From positions 124,001 to 188,000 of the forward strand of contig NZ_JAPQFJ010000002.1 of the NCBI RefSeq assembly GCF_026738875.1: a stretch of DNA of 64,000 nt, in the 5' to 3' direction. Below the pieces are notes generated by a model that was not told where the DNA came from, did not search any database, and saw only the letters and a program-made list of their open reading frames with translations. Positions within the stretch are counted from its first letter, which is position 1, and each line of letters opens with the position of its first letter. The DNA comes from Clostridium brassicae. Lineage in GTDB: Bacteria > Bacillota > Clostridia > Clostridiales > Clostridiaceae. The position numbers were made by a program, and so were the translations under genes. Below, piece after piece: positions 34,052 through 41,522 of this stretch.

Positions 34052-34666
34052 TCATTTCAAAAACTTATCCTTATCTATACCTTCAAAATTAACAGGAATA
34101 CATAATTCATTTGATAAAGTTAAAAAAAGAGTATTACCTATAAATTCAAATCTTTTTAATTCAGTTTTCTTTATAAATACTATATTTTCTTTTGTGTTTA
34201 TTAGAAATTTAGTTTGTAGTGGGGTACTATTATTATCATCTTCTTCAATTAATCCGCTTATATATACATAAGTGTTTCCTATAATTATTTTCTTTGAGGA
34301 TATTTTTATAGTCATTAAAAATACAAATATAGAAAAGTAAATGATATAGGTTCTAGCTAATCCCATAAATAATAAATACATTACAATAAAATATGAAATA
34401 ACACATAAGATTAATTTTATATTAGGAAGTATGTTTTTAGATATTTTGATGGTTTTACCGTTATCAAATTCTAATATATATATTTCATCTAATTTATTTT
34501 TAAATTTATGTAATATAATAAATGATAAAAATATTTGAAAAATGAAATAAAGAATTTTATAAAATAAAGAAGTACCTAATTTTGAAGAAGTAAAAATAAT
34601 AAAAGGCAAAAGTACTATTAGTGAAGTTATAAATAATATGTTTTTAATAAAGTTTTTTGTATTCAA
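34052..34666 (-). CDS. Uncharacterised membrane protein
   Basis: A 204-residue protein of unknown function. Four hydrophobic helices lie at about residues 9-25, 34-52, 82-100 and 104-124. A soluble C-terminal half of about 80 residues follows (TYVYISGLIEEDDN... NTKENIVFIKKTELKRFEF), predicted to be beta-rich and reminiscent of PH-like or YcxB-type membrane proteins, a weak resemblance only. The start appears to be TTG at 34666 with AAGGAG 11 bases upstream; no ATG is available before the first helix. Convergent with the SNF gene. Confidence 0.7.
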   Translation of the reverse strand: MNTKNFIKNILFITSLIVLLPFIIFTSSKLGTSLFYKILYFIFQIFLSFIILHKFKNKLDEIYILEFDNGKTIKISKNILPNIKLILCVISYFIVMYLLFMGLARTYIIYFSIFVFLMTIKISSKKIIIGNTYVYISGLIEEDDNNSTPLQTKFLINTKENIVFIKKTELKRFEFIGNTLFLTLSNELCIPVNFEGIDKDKFLK

Positions 34667-34728
34667 TTTTAATAAGACTCCTTTTCATATGATCGAATAT
34701 AAGATATATTTTATCATAATATATACAT

Positions 34729-34770
34729 ATGTAAAATGCTGCAAATCTATTGATTGGCAGCATTTTACAT
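34729..34770 (-). terminator. Terminator of sspH (first copy)
   Basis: GTAAAATGCTGC (34731-34742) and GCAGCATTTTAC (34757-34768) form a perfect stem just past the sspH stop on the minus strand. The T tract is modest. Confidence 0.65.
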
Positions 34771-34776
34771 GTATTT

Positions 34777-34968
34777 TTATTGAGTCATTCCATAATTTTC
34801 ATTTAAAGTTTTAACATGAACCACAAAATCTTTATGGGTATTTAAATTTTCTACTTTAACTTTATTAGTTTTATGATCAACTTCTTTAAGATATACAGGG
34901 GTGTTTTTATAGTAAACATCTATATTGTCACTAGAGTTTATTATTTGCTCAACTCTTTTAGAATCCAT
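34777..34968 (-). CDS. sspH: Small acid-soluble spore protein, H type
   Basis: A 63-residue SspH-family protein (MDSKRVEQIINSSDNIDVYY, then TPVYLKEVDHKTNKVKVENL). The family is found in the core of spores of Bacillus and Clostridium, made in the forespore. The sequence parallels the second copy at 63258 in length, in the MD..R..EI.. start and in the P-V-(Y/W) strand. AGGAGGG precedes the ATG. It shows the organism is a spore former. A forespore sigma promoter is expected but I could not assign one with confidence. Confidence 0.88.
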   Translation of the reverse strand: MDSKRVEQIINSSDNIDVYYKNTPVYLKEVDHKTNKVKVENLNTHKDFVVHVKTLNENYGMTQ

Positions 34969-35056
34969 ATTATCCCTCCTAGTTATAAGAGCTTTAGATA
35001 TTATATATAAGTATTTTCTCTCTTAAGTATAAAAGTATGTAATTTCACAATTTAAA

Positions 35057-35098
35057 AATAAACCCTTCTCTTCTTAAATTTAGAAGAGAGGGCTTATT
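35057..35098 (-). terminator. Terminator of the LCP gene
   Basis: AATAAACCCTTCTCTTCT (35057-35074) pairs with AGAAGAGAGGGCTTATT (35082-35098) with one bulge. Read on the minus strand it is followed by a T-rich run. Confidence 0.8.
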
Positions 35099-35145
35099 TA
35101 GCAAAGTTAACTAAAAGTAAAGTCTATTTCTGCTGATGATATAAT

Positions 35146-36552
35146 CTAATTATCTGATGTTTCAGTGGGATCTTTTTTATTAGTACCTGAACTATTATTT
35201 TGATTAGCATCATTGTTATTAGAAGGTTTTTCTGTATCTTTATTAGTGGAATTATTCTCCTTATCTTTAGTGTTTGAGTTAGAGTTAGAATCTTTAGAAT
35301 CCTTATTAGTATCTTCTTTTTTATTATTTTTGGGGGTAGAAGAATTATTATTTTTATTGTTTATATCCTTTTCTGTTTTTATATTTTCTGTTTTATTTTT
35401 TTTATAAATATCATCATTTTTTTCTTTATACTTATATTTATTTTTAAAATTAATATTTTTATTAGATTCTTTCTTAGTTTGTGGATTATTAGAATCTAAA
35501 TCCTTAGTATATTTAACTTCTTTTGATTTATCTATCTGTGCTAAGTAACTATTGATTGCTTCTTTACAGGATGCGTAATCTAACTCAGAGGGACTATAGG
35601 ATTTATCGTCAAAAATAAAATTATTTAATATTTTTGCGTTTTGAGGTTTATCCATTAGTAGGACCCAACCTTTATCTCTATATTCCTTACCATAACTTAG
35701 TTCTGTTAGTGGCATTTGAAGTTGATTTATGCTGAAATTATTTATTTTATAAACAGTATAAGCACAATTTAAGATTTCTCCTATATCCATGTTAGTTTTT
35801 ACGTATTTTATTAATTGAGAAGCTAATACAGGGTATTTAATTACTTGGGTATCTTTTAGCTTATCTATCAACAAGGTGAGTACATGGCGTTGTCTTTGAG
35901 TTCTTTCATAGCCACCATTTCCTACGTGTCTTATTCTAGAATATGAAAGTGTTTGTTGACCGTCTAAATGTTGTAGTCCAGATTCTTTAAGTAAGTGAGC
36001 TTTATTTCCATTTACTTCTTGTATGTATTTGTTTATTTCAGCAACTTCCTTAGGCTTAACGTCAATATCTAGCCCACCAACAGCATCAATTAAGTCTTGA
36101 AATGCAAAAAAATTAATGATGGCATATTTATCAATTCTTATACTAAAATTATTTTCGAGGGTTTTTAGTACTAAGTCAGGTCCACCATAGGCAAAAGCGT
36201 GATTTATTTTTTCTTCCCCACAATCTGGAATTTTAACATAGCTATCTCTCATAACAGATGTCAATTTCAGCTTTTTATGAAGATCATCTATAGTTAATAT
36301 CATTATTGCATCAGAACGTGACTTTTCATCTAAAGTTCTTGCGTCACTTCCAAGTAAAAGAATGTTTGTTATACCATCAATTGATTGCAATCCAGGCATA
36401 TTTGCATCTAGTCCTTCAGCGGAATTAATAAAGTTTTTATCTGTTATGTGGCTATTTTTTTCAAAAGAATATATAAAATATGAAATTATAGATACTATAC
36501 AGATTAAAATCGATACGATAGTAATTTTTATTCTTTTTTTATATATGGTCAT
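35146..36552 (-). CDS. LytR-CpsA-Psr (LCP) family cell-wall ligase
   Basis: A 468-residue membrane-anchored protein with one N-terminal helix (about residues 7-25) and an extracellular LCP domain (about 60-260). Hallmarks are ILLLGSDAR, SDAIMILTID, SVMRDSYVKIP, INHAFAYGG, VGGLDIDV and SYSRIRHVGNGGYERTQRQR. LCP enzymes transfer teichoic acids or other polymers from lipid carriers to peptidoglycan. The last 110 residues are a low-complexity tail rich in Lys, Asn, Asp, Ser and Thr, longer than usual, perhaps spanning or binding the wall. The ATG at 36552 with GGAGG ten bases upstream is preferred to a TTG at 36579. Confidence 0.92.
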   Translation of the reverse strand: MTIYKKRIKITIVSILICIVSIISYFIYSFEKNSHITDKNFINSAEGLDANMPGLQSIDGITNILLLGSDARTLDEKSRSDAIMILTIDDLHKKLKLTSVMRDSYVKIPDCGEEKINHAFAYGGPDLVLKTLENNFSIRIDKYAIINFFAFQDLIDAVGGLDIDVKPKEVAEINKYIQEVNGNKAHLLKESGLQHLDGQQTLSYSRIRHVGNGGYERTQRQRHVLTLLIDKLKDTQVIKYPVLASQLIKYVKTNMDIGEILNCAYTVYKINNFSINQLQMPLTELSYGKEYRDKGWVLLMDKPQNAKILNNFIFDDKSYSPSELDYASCKEAINSYLAQIDKSKEVKYTKDLDSNNPQTKKESNKNINFKNKYKYKEKNDDIYKKNKTENIKTEKDINNKNNNSSTPKNNKKEDTNKDSKDSNSNSNTKDKENNSTNKDTEKPSNNNDANQNNSSGTNKKDPTETSDN

Positions 36553-36805
36553 ATATGGATTATCCTCCAGTCTATTCAATATACTAGGTAAATTATACCA
36601 TTAATTATATGGAAAAGTTTGAATAATATTATAAGTTTTCAAAAAATTTAAAATTAAAACTTTAATACATGTAAATTATTAGGAATTAGATTGCTTAAGT
36701 ATAATGCTGTAAAGTCAGTATATAATGGATTAACAGCAAGTTATACTGTTTGAAGGGATATAAATAATTCATTAAATGGAGACTTATGAAAGAATATTTT
36801 AGATA

Positions 36806-36848
36806 ATTTACATAATATGTTTATTTAAAATAAACATATTATGTAAAT
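36806..36848. repeat. 43-base perfect palindrome
   Basis: Twenty-one-base arms (36806-36826 and 36828-36848, core ACATAATATGTTTATTT) meet at one central base. It lies in the 600-base gap between the divergent LCP gene and the SAM riboswitch, about 60 bases upstream of the met promoter. It is not followed by a T tract. Confidence 0.85.
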
Positions 36849-36907
36849 AAGGTTTTAAATATAGTATTTATATTTTTGAAAATACATCCAAAAAAATAAA
36901 AAAAAGG

Positions 36908-36936
36908 TTGACTTTTAAGAAAAAAGGTTGTACCAT
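36908..36936 (+). promoter_or_regulatory. Probable promoter of the SAM-riboswitch met operon
   Basis: TTGACT (36908-36913), a 17-base spacer, then TACCAT (36931-36936), placed so that transcription starts just before the aptamer. The -10 is only a partial match. Confidence 0.5.
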
Positions 36937-36954
36937 TATTAAAAACATATAAGT

Positions 36955-37096
36955 CTTATCAAGAGTGGCGGAGGGACTGGCCCTTTGAAGCCCGGCAACC
37001 AGTAAGAGATTACAATGGTGCTAATTCCAGCAGGATTTTCCTGATAGATAAGAAGATGATAGAATACACTTCTTATTTTAGAAGTGTTTTTTTATT
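36955..37096 (+). ncRNA. SAM-I (S-box) riboswitch with terminator
   Basis: The aptamer spans 36955-37052. P1 is CTTATC with GATAAG. The core contains AGAGTGGCGGAGGGACTGGC, CCTTTGAAGCCCGGCAACC and GGTGCTAATTCCAGCAG, the conserved S-box blocks. A terminator follows: ACACTTCT (37066-37073) with AGAAGTGT (37080-37087) and a T run. High S-adenosylmethionine should stop transcription of metY-metA. Confidence 0.96.
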
Positions 37097-37154
37097 ATAA
37101 AAATTTCTATTAAATAATTTAAATTAAAAAGTAAAATGAAGGGGGCAATTTAAA

Positions 37155-38432
37155 ATGACAAAAAAATGGGGCGAAGGAACAATATGTGTTCAAGGAGGTT
37201 ATAATCCAAAGCCAGGAGAACCAAGAGTACTTCCTATAGTACAAAGTACAACATACAAATATAGTGATCCTGATCATGTAGCAAAATTATTTGATTTAGT
37301 TGAAGAGGGGCACATGTATTCAAGGATAAGTAATCCAACAGTAGAAGCTTATGAGAAAAAAATAGCTAGTTTAGAAGGTGGAGTTGGAGCTTTAGCAGTT
37401 GCATCTGGTCAATCAGCCACCACATTAGCTTTATTAAACATTTGTAAAAATGGAGATCATATAGTAGCATCTTCTACTATATATGGAGGAACTTTTAACT
37501 TATTTTCATCAACATTTAAAAAATTTGGAATAGAAGTTACATTTATAAATCCAGATGCAAGTGAAGAAGATATATTAAAAGAATTTAAAGACAACACAAA
37601 GGCAATTTTTGGAGAAACGTTAGGAAACCCAGGATTAAATATATTAGATTTTGAGAAATTTTCATCAATTGCACAAAAAAAGGAAGTGCCTTTTATTGTA
37701 GATAATACATTAGCTACAACATGTATATGTAAACCCTTAGAGTTAGGTGCTAATATAGTTGTTTATGCATCGACTAAATATATAGAAGGTCATGCTAATA
37801 GTGTTGGAGGAGTTATAGTAGATGGTGGGAATTTTAATTGGAACAATGGTAAGTTTAAAGAACTAGTGGAGCCAGATCAAAGTTATCATGGAATCAAATA
37901 TGTTGAAACTTTTAAAAATGCTGCATATATAGTGAAAGCTAGAGTACAACTATTGAGAGATATCGGAACTTGCTTTAGTCCATTTAATGCATTCTTAACA
38001 AATTTAGGTTTAGAAACTCTTCACTTGAGAATGGAAAGACACTGCAGTAATGCTTTGAAGTTAGCTGAATTTTTAAAACAACATGATAAAGTTAGTTGGA
38101 TTAACTATCCTGGACTTGAAGACAACTCTAATTATGAAGCTTTTAAAAAATACTTTTCTAAGGGAGCTAGCGGAATACTAACTTTTGGAATAAAAGGAGG
38201 AGTAGAAGCAGGAAGTAAGTTTATAAGAAATCTTAAGTTAGCTACTTTAGTTGTTCACGTAGGAGATGCTAGAACGTGCGTATTACAACCATCTACTACA
38301 ACTCATAGACAACTAACAGAGAAACAGCAAATTGCTTCTGGAGTTTATCCAGATTTGATAAGAGTATCTGTAGGTATAGAAGAACCAGAGGATATTATTG
38401 ATGACTTTGAGCAGGCCCTTTCAAAGCTGTAA
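37155..38432 (+). CDS. metY: O-acetylhomoserine sulfhydrylase
   Basis: A 425-residue PLP enzyme of the Cys/Met metabolism family that makes homocysteine from O-acetylhomoserine and sulfide. Characteristic blocks are YSRISNPTVEAYEKKIASLE, ASGQSATTLALL, the PLP lysine in YASTKYIEGH (Lys208) and HVGDARTCVLQPSTTTHRQL near the C-terminus. The length (about 425) favours MetY over the shorter MetB/MetC. AGGGGGC precedes the ATG. It is the first gene after a SAM-I riboswitch, 18 bases upstream of metA, which makes its substrate. Confidence 0.94.
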   Translation: MTKKWGEGTICVQGGYNPKPGEPRVLPIVQSTTYKYSDPDHVAKLFDLVEEGHMYSRISNPTVEAYEKKIASLEGGVGALAVASGQSATTLALLNICKNGDHIVASSTIYGGTFNLFSSTFKKFGIEVTFINPDASEEDILKEFKDNTKAIFGETLGNPGLNILDFEKFSSIAQKKEVPFIVDNTLATTCICKPLELGANIVVYASTKYIEGHANSVGGVIVDGGNFNWNNGKFKELVEPDQSYHGIKYVETFKNAAYIVKARVQLLRDIGTCFSPFNAFLTNLGLETLHLRMERHCSNALKLAEFLKQHDKVSWINYPGLEDNSNYEAFKKYFSKGASGILTFGIKGGVEAGSKFIRNLKLATLVVHVGDARTCVLQPSTTTHRQLTEKQQIASGVYPDLIRVSVGIEEPEDIIDDFEQALSKL

Positions 38433-38450
38433 AAGTGGGGGAAGTTTATA

Positions 38451-39362
38451 ATGCCTATAATAATACCTAAGGACCTTCCTGCTACAGAAATTCTTAAAAA
38501 TGAAAATATTTTTATAATGAATCATCAAAGAGCTATTCACCAAGATATAAGACCCTTAAGAATTGCTATTGTTAATTTAATGCCTAAGAAAATAGAAACA
38601 GAAACGCAACTCTTAAGAGTACTTGGAAATATACCATTACAAGTGGAAGTAGAATTAATTCATACGAAAAGTTATGAAGCTAAGAATGTATCAGAGGAAC
38701 ATATGCTAAGTTTTTATAAAACTATATATGATGTAAAAGATAAAAAATTTGATGGAATGATAATAACTGGAGCACCAGTTGAAAAAATGAATTATGAAGA
38801 TGTAGATTACTGGGAAGAACTAAAAGAAATAATGAAGTTTTCTGTAACAAATGTATTCTCAACTCTTCATATTTGCTGGGGAGCTCAAGCTGGGTTATAT
38901 TATCATTATAATATACCTAAACATGTTCTTTCAGAAAAAATGTTTGGTGTGTTTTCTCATCATATTAATAAGAAAAATGTTAATCTTTTAAGAGGGTTTG
39001 ATGATGAATTTTATGTTCCCCATTCAAGATATACAGAAGTTAAGAAAGAAGATATAGAAAAGGCTTCCGAACTTACTATTTTAGCTGAATCTGATGAAGC
39101 TGGAGTATATATTATAGCTTCTAAAAATGGTAGACAAATATTTGTAACAGGACACTCAGAATATGATGCAAATACATTAAAATTTGAATATGATAGAGAT
39201 ATAAATTTGGGGGAAGATATTAAAATACCTAAAAACTATTTTAAAAATGATAATCCACAAAATGAGCCAGTTGTTAAGTGGAGAGGACATGGGAATCTAT
39301 TATTTTCTAATTGGTTGAATTATTATGTGTATCAGGAAACTCCATATTCTTATGTAGAATAG
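38451..39362 (+). CDS. metA: Homoserine O-acetyltransferase (MetA type)
   Basis: A 303-residue MetA-fold acyltransferase activating homoserine for methionine synthesis. The nucleophile is Cys142 (HICWGAQAG), with His in VTGHSEYD and a downstream Glu completing the triad. MetA proteins are often labelled succinyltransferases, but residue 111 here is Glu (TGAPVEK). That residue is known to give acetyl-CoA specificity, whereas Gly111 in E. coli gives succinyl. This fits the O-acetylhomoserine-using MetY encoded just upstream. GTGGGGG precedes the ATG. Controlled by the SAM-I riboswitch. Confidence 0.93.
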   Translation: MPIIIPKDLPATEILKNENIFIMNHQRAIHQDIRPLRIAIVNLMPKKIETETQLLRVLGNIPLQVEVELIHTKSYEAKNVSEEHMLSFYKTIYDVKDKKFDGMIITGAPVEKMNYEDVDYWEELKEIMKFSVTNVFSTLHICWGAQAGLYYHYNIPKHVLSEKMFGVFSHHINKKNVNLLRGFDDEFYVPHSRYTEVKKEDIEKASELTILAESDEAGVYIIASKNGRQIFVTGHSEYDANTLKFEYDRDINLGEDIKIPKNYFKNDNPQNEPVVKWRGHGNLLFSNWLNYYVYQETPYSYVE

Positions 39363-39428
39363 ACTTAAGTTACTCCTTAGTCAAATTTATTTATAAATTA
39401 AGAAATAATTTGAAAAATATTTAAATAC

Positions 39429-39477
39429 AAAAAGCTAGTGAAGATTAAACAAGTTGTAATCTTCATTAGCTTTTTTT
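39429..39477 (+). terminator. Terminator of metY-metA
   Basis: AAAAAGCTAGTGAAGATTA (39429-39447) pairs with TAATCTTCATTAGCTTTTT (39457-39475), followed by T residues. Confidence 0.9.
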
Positions 39478-39535
39478 GATTTTTAAATAATAAAAAATTA
39501 TTAAAAAAAGTAAGCGATTTTTAATAAATTAATAA

Positions 39536-39564
39536 TTGACTTGCTATAAAAATAGAAATATAAT
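39536..39564 (+). promoter_or_regulatory. Sigma-A promoter of amt
   Basis: TTGACT (39536-39541), a 17-base spacer, then TATAAT (39559-39564), giving a leader of about 110 bases. Confidence 0.75.
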
Positions 39565-39621
39565 AATAAACATAAAAAATAATTAATAGATTAATAAAAT
39601 CACTCAAGGGGCTGCCAATTT

Positions 39622-39655
39622 TCGGTTTGTAAAGCTATTGAATTGGCGAAATTAA
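39622..39655 (+). promoter_or_regulatory. Hairpin in the amt leader
   Basis: GCCAATT and AATTGGC bracket about 20 bases (TTCGGTTTGTAAAGC...) in the 5' leader of amt, ending about 15 bases before the GGGGAGG ribosome binding site. I do not recognise a known riboswitch. It may be a nitrogen-responsive leader or simply a hairpin. Confidence 0.4.
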
Positions 39656-39679
39656 ATTATTTGATGGGGAGGAATTTAT

Positions 39680-40891
39680 ATGGAAATGAACTATGTATTA
39701 AATTCAATGTGGGTTTTAATTGCTGCAATACTTGTTTTTTTAATGCATGCTGGATTTGCTATGGTAGAGGTAGGATTTACACAATCAAAAAATGCTGTAA
39801 ATATAATTATGAAGAATTTTGTTACAGTTGCTATTGGAGTTATTGGATTTTTTCTTATAGGATATGGAATTATGTATGGAAAAAGTTTAGCTGGTATATT
39901 TGGAACTAATGGATTTATGTTAATAAATTCTCCTCAAAAATACGGTAAAATCTCTTTTGAAGTGTTTTTTTTCTTTCAGGCAATTTTTGCAGCTACTTGT
40001 GCTACCATTGTTTCTGGAGCTATGGCAGAAAGAACAAAATTTTCTTCTTATATTGTTTTTTGTATAGTCTCAACCACTTTAATATACCCATTAATTGGTC
40101 ATTGGATATGGGGGGGAGGATTTTTAAGCAAATTAGGATTTGTAGATTTTGCTGGAGGTACTGCAGTACATGCAGTAGGCGGAATTGCAGCTTTTGTAGG
40201 AGCTAGACTAGTAGGGGCAAGAGATGGAAAGTATAAAAAAGATAAGATTAATGTGATACCGGGACATAATATCCCTTTGGGAGCTTTAGGAATTCTAATT
40301 TTATGGTTTGGATGGTTTGGATTTAATCCAGGAAGTACTTTAGATATTACTTCTCCACTTACTGCTCATGCAGCAATAACTACTTTATTGGGTGGAGCAA
40401 CAGCAACAATATCTAGTCTGATTTTTAGCACAATTCGATATGAGAAACCTGATGCAGGGCTTACTTTAAATGGTGCTTTAGCAGGCTTGGTAAGTGTGAC
40501 AGCAGGAGCATCGCTTATTTCATACTTGGGTGCGATTATAATTGGTACAGTAGCTGGAATTATAATGATTTTATCTGTTGAATTTATAGATACCAAATTA
40601 AAAATAGATGATCCTGTAGGAGCTATTTCTGTGCATGGTGTGTGTGGAATTATTGGAACTATAGATGTAGGGTTATTTTCAACTAATAGTGGATTGTTAT
40701 ATGGAGGTGGATTTAAACTATTAACAATTCAAATAGTGGGAGTTATAATATGTGCAATAACAGTGTTAGTGCTTGCGAAGATTACTTTTATAATAATAAA
40801 AAATATTATAGGGCTGAGAGTAGATATTCATGAAGAAGTTAATGGGTTAGATACTATGGAACATGGTATATCTGCATATATAGATTTATAA
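39680..40891 (+). CDS. amt: Ammonium transporter
   Basis: A 403-residue Amt/MEP/Rh channel with about eleven membrane helices. Family blocks are LMHAGFAMVEVGFTQSKNAVNI (residues 20-41), FAGGTAVHAVGGIAAFVGA (near 156), GWFGFNPGS and VHGVCGIIGT. The twin His residues lie in GGTAVHA and SVHGV, where they line the pore. GGGGAGG precedes the ATG. It is cotranscribed with the PII gene 14 bases downstream, the usual pairing, in which PII gates the channel. Confidence 0.96.
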   Translation: MEMNYVLNSMWVLIAAILVFLMHAGFAMVEVGFTQSKNAVNIIMKNFVTVAIGVIGFFLIGYGIMYGKSLAGIFGTNGFMLINSPQKYGKISFEVFFFFQAIFAATCATIVSGAMAERTKFSSYIVFCIVSTTLIYPLIGHWIWGGGFLSKLGFVDFAGGTAVHAVGGIAAFVGARLVGARDGKYKKDKINVIPGHNIPLGALGILILWFGWFGFNPGSTLDITSPLTAHAAITTLLGGATATISSLIFSTIRYEKPDAGLTLNGALAGLVSVTAGASLISYLGAIIIGTVAGIIMILSVEFIDTKLKIDDPVGAISVHGVCGIIGTIDVGLFSTNSGLLYGGGFKLLTIQIVGVIICAITVLVLAKITFIIIKNIIGLRVDIHEEVNGLDTMEHGISAYIDL

Positions 40892-40905
40892 AAGGGGGAA
40901 TAAGT

Positions 40906-41256
40906 ATGCAAAATAAAATTGTTAAAGTAGAGATAATTACAAGAAGCAATAAATTTGAGGATTTAAAAGAAGCTTTGAGTGATATAGGAATAACGGGTAT
41001 GACTATTACCCAAGTATTAGGTTATGGAAATCAAAAAGGGAGTACGGAATATTATAGAGGTGTACCATATGAGATTAATTTAATGCCAAAGGTAAAGATA
41101 GAAATTGTTACTGATGAAGATTTAGTAGATACAATTGTTAAAACTTCACGAAGAGTACTTAGTACAGGAAAAGTAGGAGATGGAAAAATATTTGTTTATG
41201 ATATAATGAATGCTATAAGAATAAGAACTGGTGAAGAGGGAAAAGATGCTTTATAA
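40906..41256 (+). CDS. glnK: Nitrogen regulatory PII protein (GlnK/GlnB type)
   Basis: A 116-residue PII signal-transduction protein. The start KIVKVEIITRSNKFEDLKEAL, the T-loop GYGNQKGSTEYYRGVPYEINLMPKVKIEIV (with Tyr50 in the place of the uridylylation tyrosine) and the B-loop GKVGDGKIFV are typical. It binds ATP/ADP and 2-oxoglutarate and regulates the ammonium channel encoded just upstream. Whether the tyrosine is modified in this organism is unknown. AGGGGGAA precedes the ATG. Confidence 0.94.
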   Translation: MQNKIVKVEIITRSNKFEDLKEALSDIGITGMTITQVLGYGNQKGSTEYYRGVPYEINLMPKVKIEIVTDEDLVDTIVKTSRRVLSTGKVGDGKIFVYDIMNAIRIRTGEEGKDAL

Positions 41257-41284
41257 TATATTAAATAGAGATATACAGTATATA

Positions 41285-41320
41285 AGAAGCTGTTAACATT
41301 TGTGAATGTTAACAGCTTCT
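41285..41320 (+). terminator. Terminator of amt-glnK
   Basis: AGAAGCTGTTAACATT (41285-41300), a TGTG loop and AATGTTAACAGCTTCT (41305-41320) form a perfect 16-base stem. The T content after it is moderate. Confidence 0.85.
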
Positions 41321-41522
41321 ATTAATTTTATAAGCTAATTTTTTGGTTTAGTTTATGTTATAATTATACAAAAGAATAAATGTTCGATATATATTTTACA
41401 TAATCTATTTAATTAGACTAAAATCAATATAGGCAATTAAAGGGAATTTTAGGAAGTATTATTTACAGCCTTTTAAAATATAGCCTAAATATTAAATCAA
41501 AAATATTAAGAAGGTGAATATT

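Noticed and set aside
39643-39909. 88-codon frame overlapping the start of amt
   Set aside because: It is a +1 shadow of amt with a Cys/Tyr/Trp-rich nonsense composition and no ribosome binding site.
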